From the NCBI GenBank assembly GCA_023409435.1, contig JAEYHP010000035.1, positions 1 through 22,519 of the forward strand: a stretch of 22,519 nucleotides of DNA. Direction: 5' to 3'. Shown piece by piece: positions 1 through 8,700 of the stretch (position 1 is its first letter; each line of letters opens with the position of its first letter). The notes under the pieces were generated by a model that saw only the letters and a program-made list of their open reading frames with translations, was not told where the DNA came from and made no database searches. Origin of the DNA: Bacillota bacterium (lineage in GTDB: Bacteria > Bacillota > Clostridia > Christensenellales > CAG-138). The position numbers were made by a program, and so were the translations under genes.

Positions 1-48
1 GCAAAAATTTTGAAGGATGCGGTTGCATTGATTCAAAAAGCACAATAA
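1..48 (+). CDS. Partial: C-terminus of a probable PTS EIIB (lactose/cellobiose family)
   Basis: Frame 1 is open from the window edge and ends with TAA at 46-48. The 15 residues visible end in a short amphipathic helix (KDAVALIQKA), the usual end of EIIB proteins of the lactose/cellobiose PTS family, where a C-terminal helix follows the last strand. The gene lies 16 bases before an EIIC gene, and EIIB-EIIC order is common in such operons. EIIB would take the phosphate from EIIA on an N-terminal cysteine, which is outside the window. The sequence alone is too short to prove the family, so the call rests mainly on context. Confidence 0.55.
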   Translation, partial: AKILKDAVALIQKAQ

Positions 49-64
49 ACGGAGGGGTATTATT

Positions 65-1342
65 ATGGAGGCTTTCATCGGTTCCCTGCAAAAGTGGCTG
101 ATGCCGCTTGCGGACAAGATCTCGAACAATAAGTTCATGAGCGCCTTGGGCCGCACGTTCCAGTTGCTTCTGCCCGTCATCATCATCGGCTCGTTCGCGT
201 GTCTGGGCGCGTTCCTGGACATTCCTTTGTGGCAGAGCTTTGTGACATCCACGGGGCTGCAGGCCATATTCATGACCATCCAGTCCCTGACACTGAGCCT
301 GATTGCGCTCTATGTCGTGATCGTCCTGCCATTCCAGTACGCCGAGAAGATCGAAATCAACCCCACTTCGGCTTCCGTGATTTCGGTGATGGCATTCCTG
401 TTGTTGACCCCGCATGAGATATACACCAATATCCCCATGCAGTGGCTTGGCTACACCGGTCTGTTCGGGGCGTTGATCGTAGCGGGGCTGGTCCCGAAGT
501 TTATCAAATTTTTGTTGAAGCGCAAAATCTATATACGCATGCCCAAAGGCGTTCCGCCTATCGTGGAGGATTCGTTCGCATCCCTCATACCCGCGCTGTT
601 TGTGCTGGTGATCGCCGTTGTCATTTCAAAGCTGCTTTCGCTCACCAGCTTCGGCAACTTCCATAACGTGATCTATACCATCATTCAGGCTCCCCTGCAA
701 GGATTCGGTCTGTCTTTACCCGCGTATCTCGTCATGCAGGTCGTGTGCACGCTGCTGATGTTCTGCGGCATCCACGGCAATACGGTGTTCGCCACATTCA
801 TTCCGCTTACGATGGCGGCGAGCGCGCAGAATCTTGCGGCGCTGGCGGCGGGCCAAAGCCTGCCCAACATTATCACAAGCTCGTTCTCGGTGCTGTGCCA
901 GCCTGGCGGCATCGGAGGCACGTTTGGCCTTGCGTTCATGCTGGCGTTCTTAGCAAAATCCAAGCGGCTCAAAGTCTTGGGCAAGATGTCCATCGTGCCC
1001 GCGATATTCGGCATCAACGAACCCCTGATATTTGGCATCCCGATCCTTTTAAACCCCCTGCTCTTTATCCCCTACGTGTTGTCCCCCATCGTCTGCACAA
1101 CGGTCAGCTATGCGGCGATTGCGATCGGGATTGTTCCCAGGCTCACCGGCGTCGAGGTCAACTGGACGATGCCGCAGATCGTTTCCGGTTTCATCGCCCA
1201 GGGCTGGCAGGCTGCGGTGCTGCAGGTGGTGCTTATTGGACTGACGACACTGATATGGTTCCCGTTCTTCCGCATGGTTGACAAGCAGATCAGCGCCGAA
1301 GAAGCGGACGCCGAGCGGCTGGAGCTGAAGGAACTGGCATAA
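65..1342 (+). CDS. PTS EIIC permease, lactose/cellobiose family (beta-glucoside uptake)
   Basis: A 425-residue polytopic membrane protein, the usual length for EIIC of the lactose/cellobiose (ChbC/CelB/LicC) family. It imports a beta-glucoside that EIIB phosphorylates during transport. Diagnostic motifs are seen: FCGIHGN with His237, and FGINEPLIFGIPI followed by NP, with Glu319. In the ChbC family the equivalent His and Glu bind the sugar and support phosphotransfer. The N-terminus has the typical amphipathic lead and a first membrane segment ending LLLPVIIIGSF. The start is ATG 65 with GGAGGGG at 51-57. No EIIA gene is seen between this gene and HPr, so EIIA must be upstream or elsewhere. 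The downstream 6-phospho-beta-glucosidase supports a cellobiose-like or aryl-beta-glucoside substrate. The exact sugar cannot be read from sequence. Confidence 0.93.
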   Translation: MEAFIGSLQKWLMPLADKISNNKFMSALGRTFQLLLPVIIIGSFACLGAFLDIPLWQSFVTSTGLQAIFMTIQSLTLSLIALYVVIVLPFQYAEKIEINPTSASVISVMAFLLLTPHEIYTNIPMQWLGYTGLFGALIVAGLVPKFIKFLLKRKIYIRMPKGVPPIVEDSFASLIPALFVLVIAVVISKLLSLTSFGNFHNVIYTIIQAPLQGFGLSLPAYLVMQVVCTLLMFCGIHGNTVFATFIPLTMAASAQNLAALAAGQSLPNIITSSFSVLCQPGGIGGTFGLAFMLAFLAKSKRLKVLGKMSIVPAIFGINEPLIFGIPILLNPLLFIPYVLSPIVCTTVSYAAIAIGIVPRLTGVEVNWTMPQIVSGFIAQGWQAAVLQVVLIGLTTLIWFPFFRMVDKQISAEEADAERLELKELA

Positions 1343-1366
1343 GGTGCCAAATATCTTTGGATGGGA

Positions 1367-1404
1367 GGAGGGAATAGTGTCAGGCTATTCCCTTTCCTAT
1401 TCCC
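1367..1404 (+). promoter_or_regulatory. Intergenic hairpin with a duplicated 3' arm between EIIC and the flavoenzyme gene
   Basis: GGGAATAG (1370-1377) pairs perfectly with CTATTCCC (1385-1392) around a 7-base loop, and the stem extends outward through one A-U and two G-U pairs. A second CTATTCCC lies at 1397-1404, so the 5' arm could pair with either copy. Only TTTCC follows the first stem, so this is a weak terminator at best. It may be an attenuator, a processing site or an mRNA-stability element tuning EIIC against the genes behind it. The ribosome binding site AAAGGAG (1416-1422) lies just downstream. The structure is seen; the function is inferred. Confidence 0.45.
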
Positions 1405-1426
1405 GGTAAACATAAAAGGAGACAAT

Positions 1427-3316
1427 ATGCAATTTCCAAACCTTTTCACGCCCATTAAGATCAACAGCATGGTTTCGCGCAACCGCATCGTTGCCACGCC
1501 GATCGGGGACTTTTTTGAAGAGAAGGCGCTGGGCGGCGCCGGGATCGTCATTTGCGGGCATACCATCGTGGACCCTGGCCGTTCCAGCTTCGCAAGCCCC
1601 GACGAGCCCTATGTCTTTCACAAGTATTCCGTGGAGGAGGCCCAGCAGAGGATACGGAAGTGTCACCAGGCGGGGGCCCGCGCATCGCTGGAGTTGTTCC
1701 ATGCCGGCCAGTACGCCAGGGTGAAGGAGTATGCGATAGGCCCCATGGGGTTTGTGCGGGAGGACGGCACGGAGGTAAGGGCGATGACGCCCGATATGAT
1801 GCAGCAGGCCGCCGCATGTTTTGGGAAGGCGGCAAAGGACGCGCGTGACCTGGGCTTCGATATGGTGTTCCTGCATTTCGGGCACGGCTGGCTGCCTGCG
1901 CAGTTTTTATCCCCCCTGTTCAACAAGCGTACCGACGAATACGGCGGCGCGTTTGAAAACAGGTCGAAGTTCCCCTTGCTCATCCTGCAAAAGGTGCGCG
2001 AGGCGGTGGGCCCGAAATTCCCGGTGGATATGCGCATCAGCGCCGTGGAATGGGTGGAAGGTTCCATCGAATTTTCCGATACGCTGCGCTTTATTAAGCT
2101 GGCGGAGCTGCTGATCGATACCGTGCAGATTTCCGCAGGGCTCGATATCAACCACGAAGGCAACGTGCATATGGTCACGACAAACTTTAAGGGCCATATG
2201 GTCAACGCGGATTATGCGCGCGAAGTCAAGCGGAACGTGCACATTCCGGTCTCGGTCGTAGGTGCGGTGATGAACCCGGCGGAAGCCGAGCAACTGATTG
2301 TGGACGGCACGGTGGATATGGTCGCCTTCGGCCGGAGCTTCATTGCCGACCCGGACTGGCCCAACAAGGCGAAAGAGGGAAGGGCGGACGATATCGTTCC
2401 CTGTATCCGCTGCGTGTACTGTTACCATATTTCCACCGAGCGCAAAAACGTCGGCTGCTCCGTCAACCCCCGGTACCGGAACGAAGACTTTGTTTCCGCA
2501 AAAATTGAAAAGGCGGAGCGCATCAAGCGCGTAGTGGTCGTGGGCGGCGGCCCCGGCGGCATGTCGGCGGCGATTGCAGCAAGGCAAAGGGGGCATGAGG
2601 TCATCCTCTTTGAAAAATCCGACCGCCTCGGGGGCGTTCTGCGATACGTGGAAAAGGAGCATTACAAGGAGGATATCCGGCTCTACCTAAAATACTTGAC
2701 GGGGCAGATCAAAAAGAGCGACGCCGATATCCGCCTGAACACGGCGGCTACGCCCGAGCTTGTACGGGAGTTAAAGCCCGACGCGCTGTTCGTCGCGGTG
2801 GGGTCCCTGCCAGTCACGCCGCCCATAGAAGGCATCCATAATAAAAATGTGATCGGATTTTACGAGGCGATTGAAAATGAGGACGCAGTGGGGCAGGATG
2901 TTGTAATCATCGGCGGTGGTGCCATAGGCGCCGAGATGGGGCTGGAACTGGCCGAGTTAAAGGGCCGGAATGTAACGATCATAGAGCTGACAAATAAGAT
3001 CGCGGCGCAGGGCAACCTGCTGTACCAGATCGCGCTGCGGCAGAGGATGGAAGCTGTGCCGACATTAACGTGCCTGATGGAGACCGCCTGCAAGGAAATT
3101 ACCCCCGAAGGCGTCCGGGTGGCGTCAAGAGACGGCGCGGAACGCTTTATCAAGGCCGATACCGTCATCGTGGCGACCGGTATCGCGCCCAACCGCGCGC
3201 TGGCCGAAAGCTTCCTGGGGATTACGCCGGATACGTTCCTGATCGGCGACTGCGACAAAGCGAGAAAGATCATGGAAGCCGTATTCGAGGGGCATACCAT
3301 TGCTTCGCATCTATAG
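1427..3316 (+). CDS. FAD/FMN/4Fe-4S ene-reductase, Old Yellow Enzyme / 2,4-dienoyl-CoA reductase (FadH-like) family
   Basis: A 629-residue two-part flavoenzyme. Residues ~1-350 form an FMN-binding TIM barrel of the Old Yellow Enzyme type (QFLSPLFNKRTDEYGG motif, preceded by HFGHGWL). Next comes a cysteine cluster, Cys326, Cys329, Cys332 and Cys344, fitting a 4Fe-4S site. Residues ~365-629 form an FAD/NAD(P)H module with two dinucleotide motifs, GGGPGG (373-378) and GGGAIG (496-501). The family moves hydride from NAD(P)H through FAD, Fe-S and FMN to reduce an activated C=C bond. Two departures from E. coli FadH: Trp155 stands where FadH has its proton-donor Tyr, and the cysteine spacing is CX2CX2CX11C rather than CX2CX3CX11C. 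The start is ATG 1427, with AAAGGAG at 1416-1422; an in-frame start at 1361 would add 22 atypical residues. The position between EIIC and a 6-phospho-glucosidase suggests the substrate is a glucoside aglycone. That is inference. Confidence 0.9.
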   Translation: MQFPNLFTPIKINSMVSRNRIVATPIGDFFEEKALGGAGIVICGHTIVDPGRSSFASPDEPYVFHKYSVEEAQQRIRKCHQAGARASLELFHAGQYARVKEYAIGPMGFVREDGTEVRAMTPDMMQQAAACFGKAAKDARDLGFDMVFLHFGHGWLPAQFLSPLFNKRTDEYGGAFENRSKFPLLILQKVREAVGPKFPVDMRISAVEWVEGSIEFSDTLRFIKLAELLIDTVQISAGLDINHEGNVHMVTTNFKGHMVNADYAREVKRNVHIPVSVVGAVMNPAEAEQLIVDGTVDMVAFGRSFIADPDWPNKAKEGRADDIVPCIRCVYCYHISTERKNVGCSVNPRYRNEDFVSAKIEKAERIKRVVVVGGGPGGMSAAIAARQRGHEVILFEKSDRLGGVLRYVEKEHYKEDIRLYLKYLTGQIKKSDADIRLNTAATPELVRELKPDALFVAVGSLPVTPPIEGIHNKNVIGFYEAIENEDAVGQDVVIIGGGAIGAEMGLELAELKGRNVTIIELTNKIAAQGNLLYQIALRQRMEAVPTLTCLMETACKEITPEGVRVASRDGAERFIKADTVIVATGIAPNRALAESFLGITPDTFLIGDCDKARKIMEAVFEGHTIASHL

Positions 3317-3324
3317 GAGGGCAT

Positions 3325-4731
3325 ATGCAACTGCCGAAGGATTTTCTGTGGGGCGGCGCCGTGGCAGCAAACCAGTGCGAGGGTGCGTATGACGCCGACG
3401 GCAAGGGCCTGAGCACGGCGGATGTCATGACGGCGGGGCATCTGGGCGTGCCGCGCGAGTATACCGGCGGGGTGCTGGAAGGAAAGTATTACCCGAGCCA
3501 CCAGGCAATCGATTTTTACCACCGGTTCCGGGAGGATATCGCGCTGTTTGCCGAGATGGGGTTCAAGTGTTTCCGCACGTCGATCAACTGGACACGGATA
3601 TTCCCAGAGGGCGATGAAGCCGCGCCCATCGAAGCTGGATTGCGGTTCTACGACGAGCTGTTCGCGGAATGCCTGCGCTGCGGCATCGAGCCGGTGGTGA
3701 CAATCTCCCATTACGAGACGCCGCTCGCGCTCGTCAAAAGGTATGGCTCCTGGAGCAGTCGGCGCATGATCGACTTTTACCTGAACTACTGCGATGCGAT
3801 TTTCAGACGGTACCGGGGCAAGGTGAAATACTGGATGACATTCAACGAAATCAATGTCATCACGCTTCATCCCGTCATGGCTGCTGGTATTGCGGTGGCG
3901 GAGGAGGGCTTTGAACGCACCGTGCTGCAGGCGGCACACCATCAGCTTGTGGCCAGCGCCAAAGCGGTGAAGCTGCTGTATGAGACCGATCCGGCCGCAA
4001 AGATCGGCATGATGATGCTCTACCCGACGTTTTATGCGGAAACCTGTAACCCCGAGGACCAGCTGCTGGCCATGAAGGCCATCGACAGTCACTATTATTT
4101 TTCTGACGTTCAAGTACGGGGGGCATACTCCCAGAAAGCGCTGCGGTATCTTGCGCAAAAGGGGATCAATCTTAAGGTCCTGCCGGAGGACGATGGGACG
4201 CTTCGGGCCGGAAAAGTGGATTTTATCGGCTTTAGCTATTACAACAGCAATGTCGCCACCGCGCGCAAGGAGGCCAAGTTCACGGGCGGCAATATGCTCA
4301 ATGCGGTTAAAAACCCGTATCTTGTGCAGAGCGACTGGGGCTGGACCATCGATCCTATTGGGTTGCGCATCGCGCTCAACAATCTGTATGAGCGGTACCA
4401 GATTCCGCTGTTTGTCGTGGAAAACGGTTTGGGCGCCGAGGACCGTGTCGAGGCGGACGGCAGCATCCACGACCCGTACCGCATCGACTACCTGCGCCGA
4501 CATGTACAGGCGCTGAAGGCGGCGATACTTGAGGACGGCGTGGAGTGTATGGGCTATACGCCCTGGGGGTGCATCGATTTGGTGAGCGCCTCGACCGGCG
4601 AAATGAAAAAGCGCTACGGCTTTATCCATGTGGACCGGGCGGACGACGGCAGCGGCAGCCTGAAAAGGACCCGCAAGGACTCGTTTTATTGGTACAAGGA
4701 ATGCATCCGGACAAACGGAGAAAACATCTAA
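3325..4731 (+). CDS. 6-phospho-beta-glucosidase, glycoside hydrolase family 1
   Basis: A 468-residue cytoplasmic GH1 enzyme of full length. It hydrolyses the 6-phospho-beta-glucoside delivered by the PTS to glucose 6-phosphate and the aglycone or sugar. Seen: N-terminal FLWGGAVAANQCEGAY; the acid/base motif TFNEIN with Glu175; the nucleophile motif VVENG with Glu366; and SASTGEMKKRYGF, where Ser423, Lys429 and Tyr431 match the phosphate-binding Ser/Lys/Tyr set that marks 6-phospho enzymes within GH1. The start is ATG 3325 with AGGAGG at 3315-3320 overlapping the stop codon of the preceding gene. The 8-base gap indicates translational coupling with the flavoenzyme. The same frame is open back to 3070, but that stretch reads the preceding gene out of frame and is not part of this protein. 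Aryl-glucoside versus disaccharide preference cannot be read. Confidence 0.95.
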   Translation: MQLPKDFLWGGAVAANQCEGAYDADGKGLSTADVMTAGHLGVPREYTGGVLEGKYYPSHQAIDFYHRFREDIALFAEMGFKCFRTSINWTRIFPEGDEAAPIEAGLRFYDELFAECLRCGIEPVVTISHYETPLALVKRYGSWSSRRMIDFYLNYCDAIFRRYRGKVKYWMTFNEINVITLHPVMAAGIAVAEEGFERTVLQAAHHQLVASAKAVKLLYETDPAAKIGMMMLYPTFYAETCNPEDQLLAMKAIDSHYYFSDVQVRGAYSQKALRYLAQKGINLKVLPEDDGTLRAGKVDFIGFSYYNSNVATARKEAKFTGGNMLNAVKNPYLVQSDWGWTIDPIGLRIALNNLYERYQIPLFVVENGLGAEDRVEADGSIHDPYRIDYLRRHVQALKAAILEDGVECMGYTPWGCIDLVSASTGEMKKRYGFIHVDRADDGSGSLKRTRKDSFYWYKECIRTNGENI

Positions 4732-4741
4732 GGAGAATCTT

Positions 4742-5014
4742 GTGTACAGCAGAGAAACAATTATCGTGAACAAATCCGGGCTGCATGCACGCCCGGCGTC
4801 GGACCTGACATTGAAGGCCAAAGGGTTTTCGTCTGAAATTACGATTGTCGATCTGGACAAAGAAGCCCAGGAAATCAATGTGAAATCCATACTGAAGATG
4901 CTTGCGGCGGCAATCCCCATGGGCGCCCGTGTTAAGATCAGAGCCGAGGGTGACGACGAAAAGGAGGCGGTGGACGCGCTTATCCTATTGATCGATTCAA
5001 GATTTGGGGAGTAA
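4742..5014 (+). CDS. HPr-family phosphocarrier protein of the PTS
   Basis: A 90-residue HPr. The active-site segment NKSGLHARPAS places the phosphorylated histidine at residue 15, and VKSIL places Ser49 at the position of the regulatory Ser46 of classical HPr. Three extra residues thus lie between the two sites compared with B. subtilis HPr. HPr passes phosphate from Enzyme I to EIIA; in Bacillota the serine form, made by HPrK, acts with CcpA in catabolite control. Translation starts at GTG 4742, with AAGGAG at 4730-4735, 10 bases after the glucosidase stop, so this is the last operon gene. A pathway-linked HPr beside a general ptsH elsewhere is a reasonable guess; the genome is not visible. 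Confidence 0.92.
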   Translation: MYSRETIIVNKSGLHARPASDLTLKAKGFSSEITIVDLDKEAQEINVKSILKMLAAAIPMGARVKIRAEGDDEKEAVDALILLIDSRFGE

Positions 5015-5226
5015 ATGGGCTGGGTTTTGCATTTAAGCAGCCATTACAGCTTTACATACAGGGCGAACGGAGATGAAGGCTATATACAGCGCCATACTGC
5101 TCTTCAAAAATAAAGACTTACCGTGTGAAGGCATATGACAGCGGCGGGGAGGAATCGGCGTACGGTCAGTATCGCCTTATCCTTGGAGCGTTAAGCGGTT
5201 GTCTGCCTCAATTGAATTCTGAGTAC
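5015..5226. other. Gene-free stretch after the PTS operon
   Basis: No convincing coding region is seen. A 32-codon ORF begins directly after the HPr stop (ATG 5015) but has no ribosome binding site and no recognisable family. A second short open stretch around 5110-5220 in another frame resembles nothing I can name. This may be the 3' untranslated region of the PTS operon, running to the hairpin at 5227, or the worn remains of a lost gene. Confidence 0.5.
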
Positions 5227-5253
5227 AGCATCGGATTTCTCCGGTGCTTTTTT
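5227..5253 (+). terminator. Intrinsic terminator downstream of the PTS operon
   Basis: Nine-base-pair stem: AGCATCGGA (5227-5235), loop TTTC (5236-5239), then TCCGGTGCT (5240-5248), with one U-G wobble, running into an unbroken T tract (5248-5253). This is a textbook rho-independent terminator on the + strand. It lies about 210 bases after HPr with no other gene between, so it most likely ends the PTS transcript. Confidence 0.8.
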
Positions 5254-5266
5254 ATTGGAAGGAAAT

Positions 5267-5416
5267 ATGACATATGTAACGCGGGAGCAGATTGAGCGTG
5301 CCAGGGAAATAGATTTGGTGGCAACCCGAGTTGGCGAAATGTGTATTTCCATAAATCTCAGGATGTATATGGAAAACAGATGTATATACAAGGAGGTGCT
5401 CAAATTGTCTTGGTGA
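5267..5416 (+). other. Small ORF of 49 codons, uncertain; possible gene remnant
   Basis: ATG 5267 follows GGAAGGAAAT (5257-5266), a fair ribosome binding site. The first 24 residues (YVTREQIERAREIDLV) look like a normal, highly polar protein start. They recall the N-termini of primase- or toprim-type proteins on mobile elements, which often begin 'I..E.IE.AR.IDL'. The remaining 25 residues have no such look and the frame then stops. It could be a short real peptide, a decayed remnant of a mobile-element gene, or chance. I favour a remnant, weakly. It begins only 13 bases after the terminator T tract. Confidence 0.25.
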
Positions 5417-5748
5417 AGCGGATGGAATAGATATGGAAATTAATTACTTTGTTGGGGCGACGCGGTGAATATTCGTAAAATCCAGATTGTTGGCGAATTT
5501 TTCTGTTTTGCTTTTGTGTTCGGATAACTGGAAGGGGATAGATCGCTATATATAAACTGGATATAAGCAGATAGGAATGAAGAGAAAAGAACATATAAGT
5601 TATAACCGGTAAATGTTTTATTATGCAAATTGTGCATATTTTTTTATACAACCCTCTTGATTTTATACATAAAAATGTAGAAAATATTAACTATGTTGTA
5701 TGCGGCGTCACAGAGTAATGAAACTGCCGCTTGAAAGGTGAAAGATCT
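5417..5748 (+). promoter_or_regulatory. AT-rich leader upstream of the giant surface-protein gene
   Basis: About 330 bases without a credible gene. The base composition becomes clearly AT-rich compared with both neighbours, which fits a promoter region or acquired DNA. A 6-bp inverted repeat, TATGCA/TGCATA (5622-5627 and 5633-5638), is followed by a T run, and could be an operator or weak terminator. Candidate -35/-10 pairs occur around 5640-5695 but none is close enough to consensus to call. The ribosome binding site AAAGGTG is at 5734-5740, 8 bases before the start codon. Short ORFs on the - strand here are AT-rich chance frames. Confidence 0.4.
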
Positions 5749-8700
5749 ATGACCAAAGAGGCCTATGTAAGTACCGGAGAGTGGAAGGACACACTCAAAC
5801 GCAGCTTTTTGATTGTTCTGTCTCTTTTGCTTGTATTGATGCAGTTTCCGGTACGCGCATATGCCGCTGAGCCTCGGGAGGCGTATTTTAACAAAGAGCT
5901 TATCAATGGTTCGGGTACATGGAACTTTACTATCATGGGCTCTCATGGAGACGGCGGTTCCGTTACGCTACCGGCCGCGATAGGAACGGAAGCTTCCCCG
6001 TCTGGCATTGAGCCGGCAGAAGGCTTGTATATCGTTGATCTCACCCCAATTCGGGATGCAGTTGACAATGGCGGGTTAAAAGTGACCGCTTCCGCTTCCG
6101 TTACTGCGGCCGGGGATGCTGGAGCAAGCCTTTCGTTTTCTACAGGTGGAAACATTTCACTTACCGCCGAACCCAAGGAAATCAACATTCCCACCGACGC
6201 AACCGAGATGGAACTCTCGGTCTATAATCTAAGCGCATCAACTGCCACATTCTTGCTGTCTCTGCGGATTGTAGATACGGTTAACCCTACCGTGACCGCT
6301 CTCGCCCCGTCAGGATGGACAAACGGAAATGTCACTATTTCCATATCCGCAGCGGATGAGGATAGCGGTATAGAAAGAGTGGAGCACATTGCGCAAACGC
6401 CCGTTACGCTTACAAAGACCGGCGAAGGATACAGCTTTGCCGCAGAGCAAAACGGAACCTATCAATTCCGCGCATACGATTACGTTGGAAATTCCGCAAC
6501 CGCCTCCTGTGAGGTTGCGGCAATTGACCGCACTGCTCCACTGGCACCGGAGATTACCGTTGCGCCTTCTTCGGAGTGGGCCACCTCCGCCGTAACGGCT
6601 ACTATTACCGGAGCCGCGGTACCCCAGGGGCAAAGCCCTGAAACCATAGAATATAAGCTTGGTTCAGGAACATGGCAGGTATATGGCGGCGCATTGACAT
6701 TGACACAGGACGGCTCCGTGGCGCTCTCTGCCCGCGTCTCCGACGCCGCAGGCAACGCTTCGGGCGTCAGCACAAAGGATATTAAAATTGATACCATAGC
6801 GCCGGTCATCACCGCCTCCTTTGGTGAGATCGATAACGGCAACATGGCGACGCTGTCCTTCACCGCGGCCGACACAGGCTCTGGCGTTGCGGAAAAACGC
6901 TATGCCGAGGGCGCTCTTACTGCGGATGATTATGGTTCTGCCACCGTGCTTTCGGGGAACAGCGTCTCTTTGGTGGCGGGGAAGATCTATACCGTTTTTG
7001 CAAAGGATGTCGCCGGCAATATTGCCCTTACAGGGCTGCGCGCGAGCGCCAGGCCTGAGATTGACCTGCCCGCAAGCGCGCTTGTAAATGAGGCGTCCTC
7101 CTTGCCCGTTACGTTTCAGGTGGAGGATGTGGAGACGGCTCCCGGCGCGCTTGTGGTAACGGCGGTGTCCGGGGATCCCGATGTGTTGAGCGTTGGCGGC
7201 ATTACAAACAATAACGGCGACGTTACCATGAGCCTATACGCAAGGGACAACATCAGCGCGGATCAGGTTGTATCCATCACCGTTACGGTGCAGGATAGCG
7301 ACGGGAAGACGCAAACCGCAACGCTCCCCGTTACCGTAAAAAGCGTCAATGACGCGCCGGTTGCCGTTGCGGATCACGCTTCGGTAAATGAAGATTCTTT
7401 CGTATTCATTCCCGTACTCGCAAACGATACGGACGAGGAAGGCGGGCTTGAGCTTGTTTCCGCAGGGACCGCGGCGCATGGGCAGGCCGAGGCCTCAGGC
7501 GACAGCGTACGGTATACGCCTGCTGAAAACTTTAACGGTTCAGATACCTTTACGTATTTGGTTCGGGACACTGGGGGCCTGACCGCAACCGGTACCGTGA
7601 CGGTTACCGTCCAGTCCACCCCGGACCTGCCGGTTGCGGTCGCGGATACCGCTCTCTTGCTCGAAGACGAAGAAACGATCATCGACGTTCTGAGCAACGA
7701 TAACGACCCGGACGTAGGCACAGGCGGGGACAGGCTGTATATCGTCTCCGCGAATGCGACCACGGTGCGCGGCGGAACGGTGGTATTGCTCAATGAAACG
7801 GGAACCATCGTTTCAGAAGGGGAAGAAGCTGTGCGCTTAAAGTACATCCCCAAGCGCAACGACTACGGAACGGACAGCTTCTTTTATACCATCAGCGATC
7901 AGAGCGGCAACCAATCCACTGCCAAGGTCACGCTCATTATTTCCGCGCAGAACGACACGCCGGTATTTATCGACCTATTGAATACCTACAGCGTTTCGGA
8001 GGACGCAAGCGCCAGCTCCATTACATTTGAAATCGATGACGAGGAAACGCCCTCCACCTCCCTGATGCTGCAGGTACTAAGCCTGCAGGACGGCATTATT
8101 CCCAACACTTCGCTTATTTTGGAACGGATCGGGGAGCGGACGGCAAAGCTTACCTACAAACCGGAAGCTAATCAATCCGGCCAGGCAAAAATACGTTTTA
8201 CGCTGGGGGACGGCTTTGTCTCTGAAACCAGAGAGATTACCATTGATGTGCAGGAAGTAAACGACCTTCCCACGGCGAATGCGGATACACTCTCTTATTA
8301 TGAGGATACGCCGCGAACATTCAATACCTCGGTTCTCATCGCAAACGATACGGATATTGAGGACGGCAGGCCGGCATTTGTGGAAATCCGCGATTTCCCC
8401 GCAGGTGTGGGTACGCTTACATCGCAGGGCGCTGGCAATTATACCTATACCCCGCTTGACAATTATGATCAGGACTTCAGCTTTCACTATGTGGTGAAGG
8501 ATGACTCCGGCGCTACCGCTACAGGTGTCGTGTATATGAAGGCGGTGCCTGAAAACGACGCGCCTAAGCTCAACATCGGCAACTCCAGCTTTTCGATTCA
8601 GGAGGATACCGTAAGCGATCCGATTCCGTTTACCATATTCGATCAGGAAAGCGACGCGCTCAGCCTGAATGTAACCGCAAGCAGCGATAACAATACGCTT

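Noticed and set aside
1361..1426. Upstream in-frame start for the flavoenzyme
   Set aside because: It would add 22 residues unlike the family start and covers the hairpin and the ribosome binding site used by ATG 1427.
3070..3324. Upstream in-frame extension of the glucosidase
   Set aside because: This part overlaps the end of the flavoenzyme in another frame, is Arg-rich and unlike GH1; ATG 3325 has an ideal site and typical GH1 N-terminus.
2860..4920. Long open frame (686 codons) on the - strand across the flavoenzyme, glucosidase and HPr genes
   Set aside because: It lies antisense to three genes with clear family motifs and good ribosome binding sites. Its product shows no recognisable domain; it is an effect of GC-biased codons.
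5400..5946. Short - strand ORFs in the AT-rich leader and into the giant gene
   Set aside because: Hydrophobic or low-complexity frames typical of AT-rich DNA, with no ribosome binding site or family resemblance.
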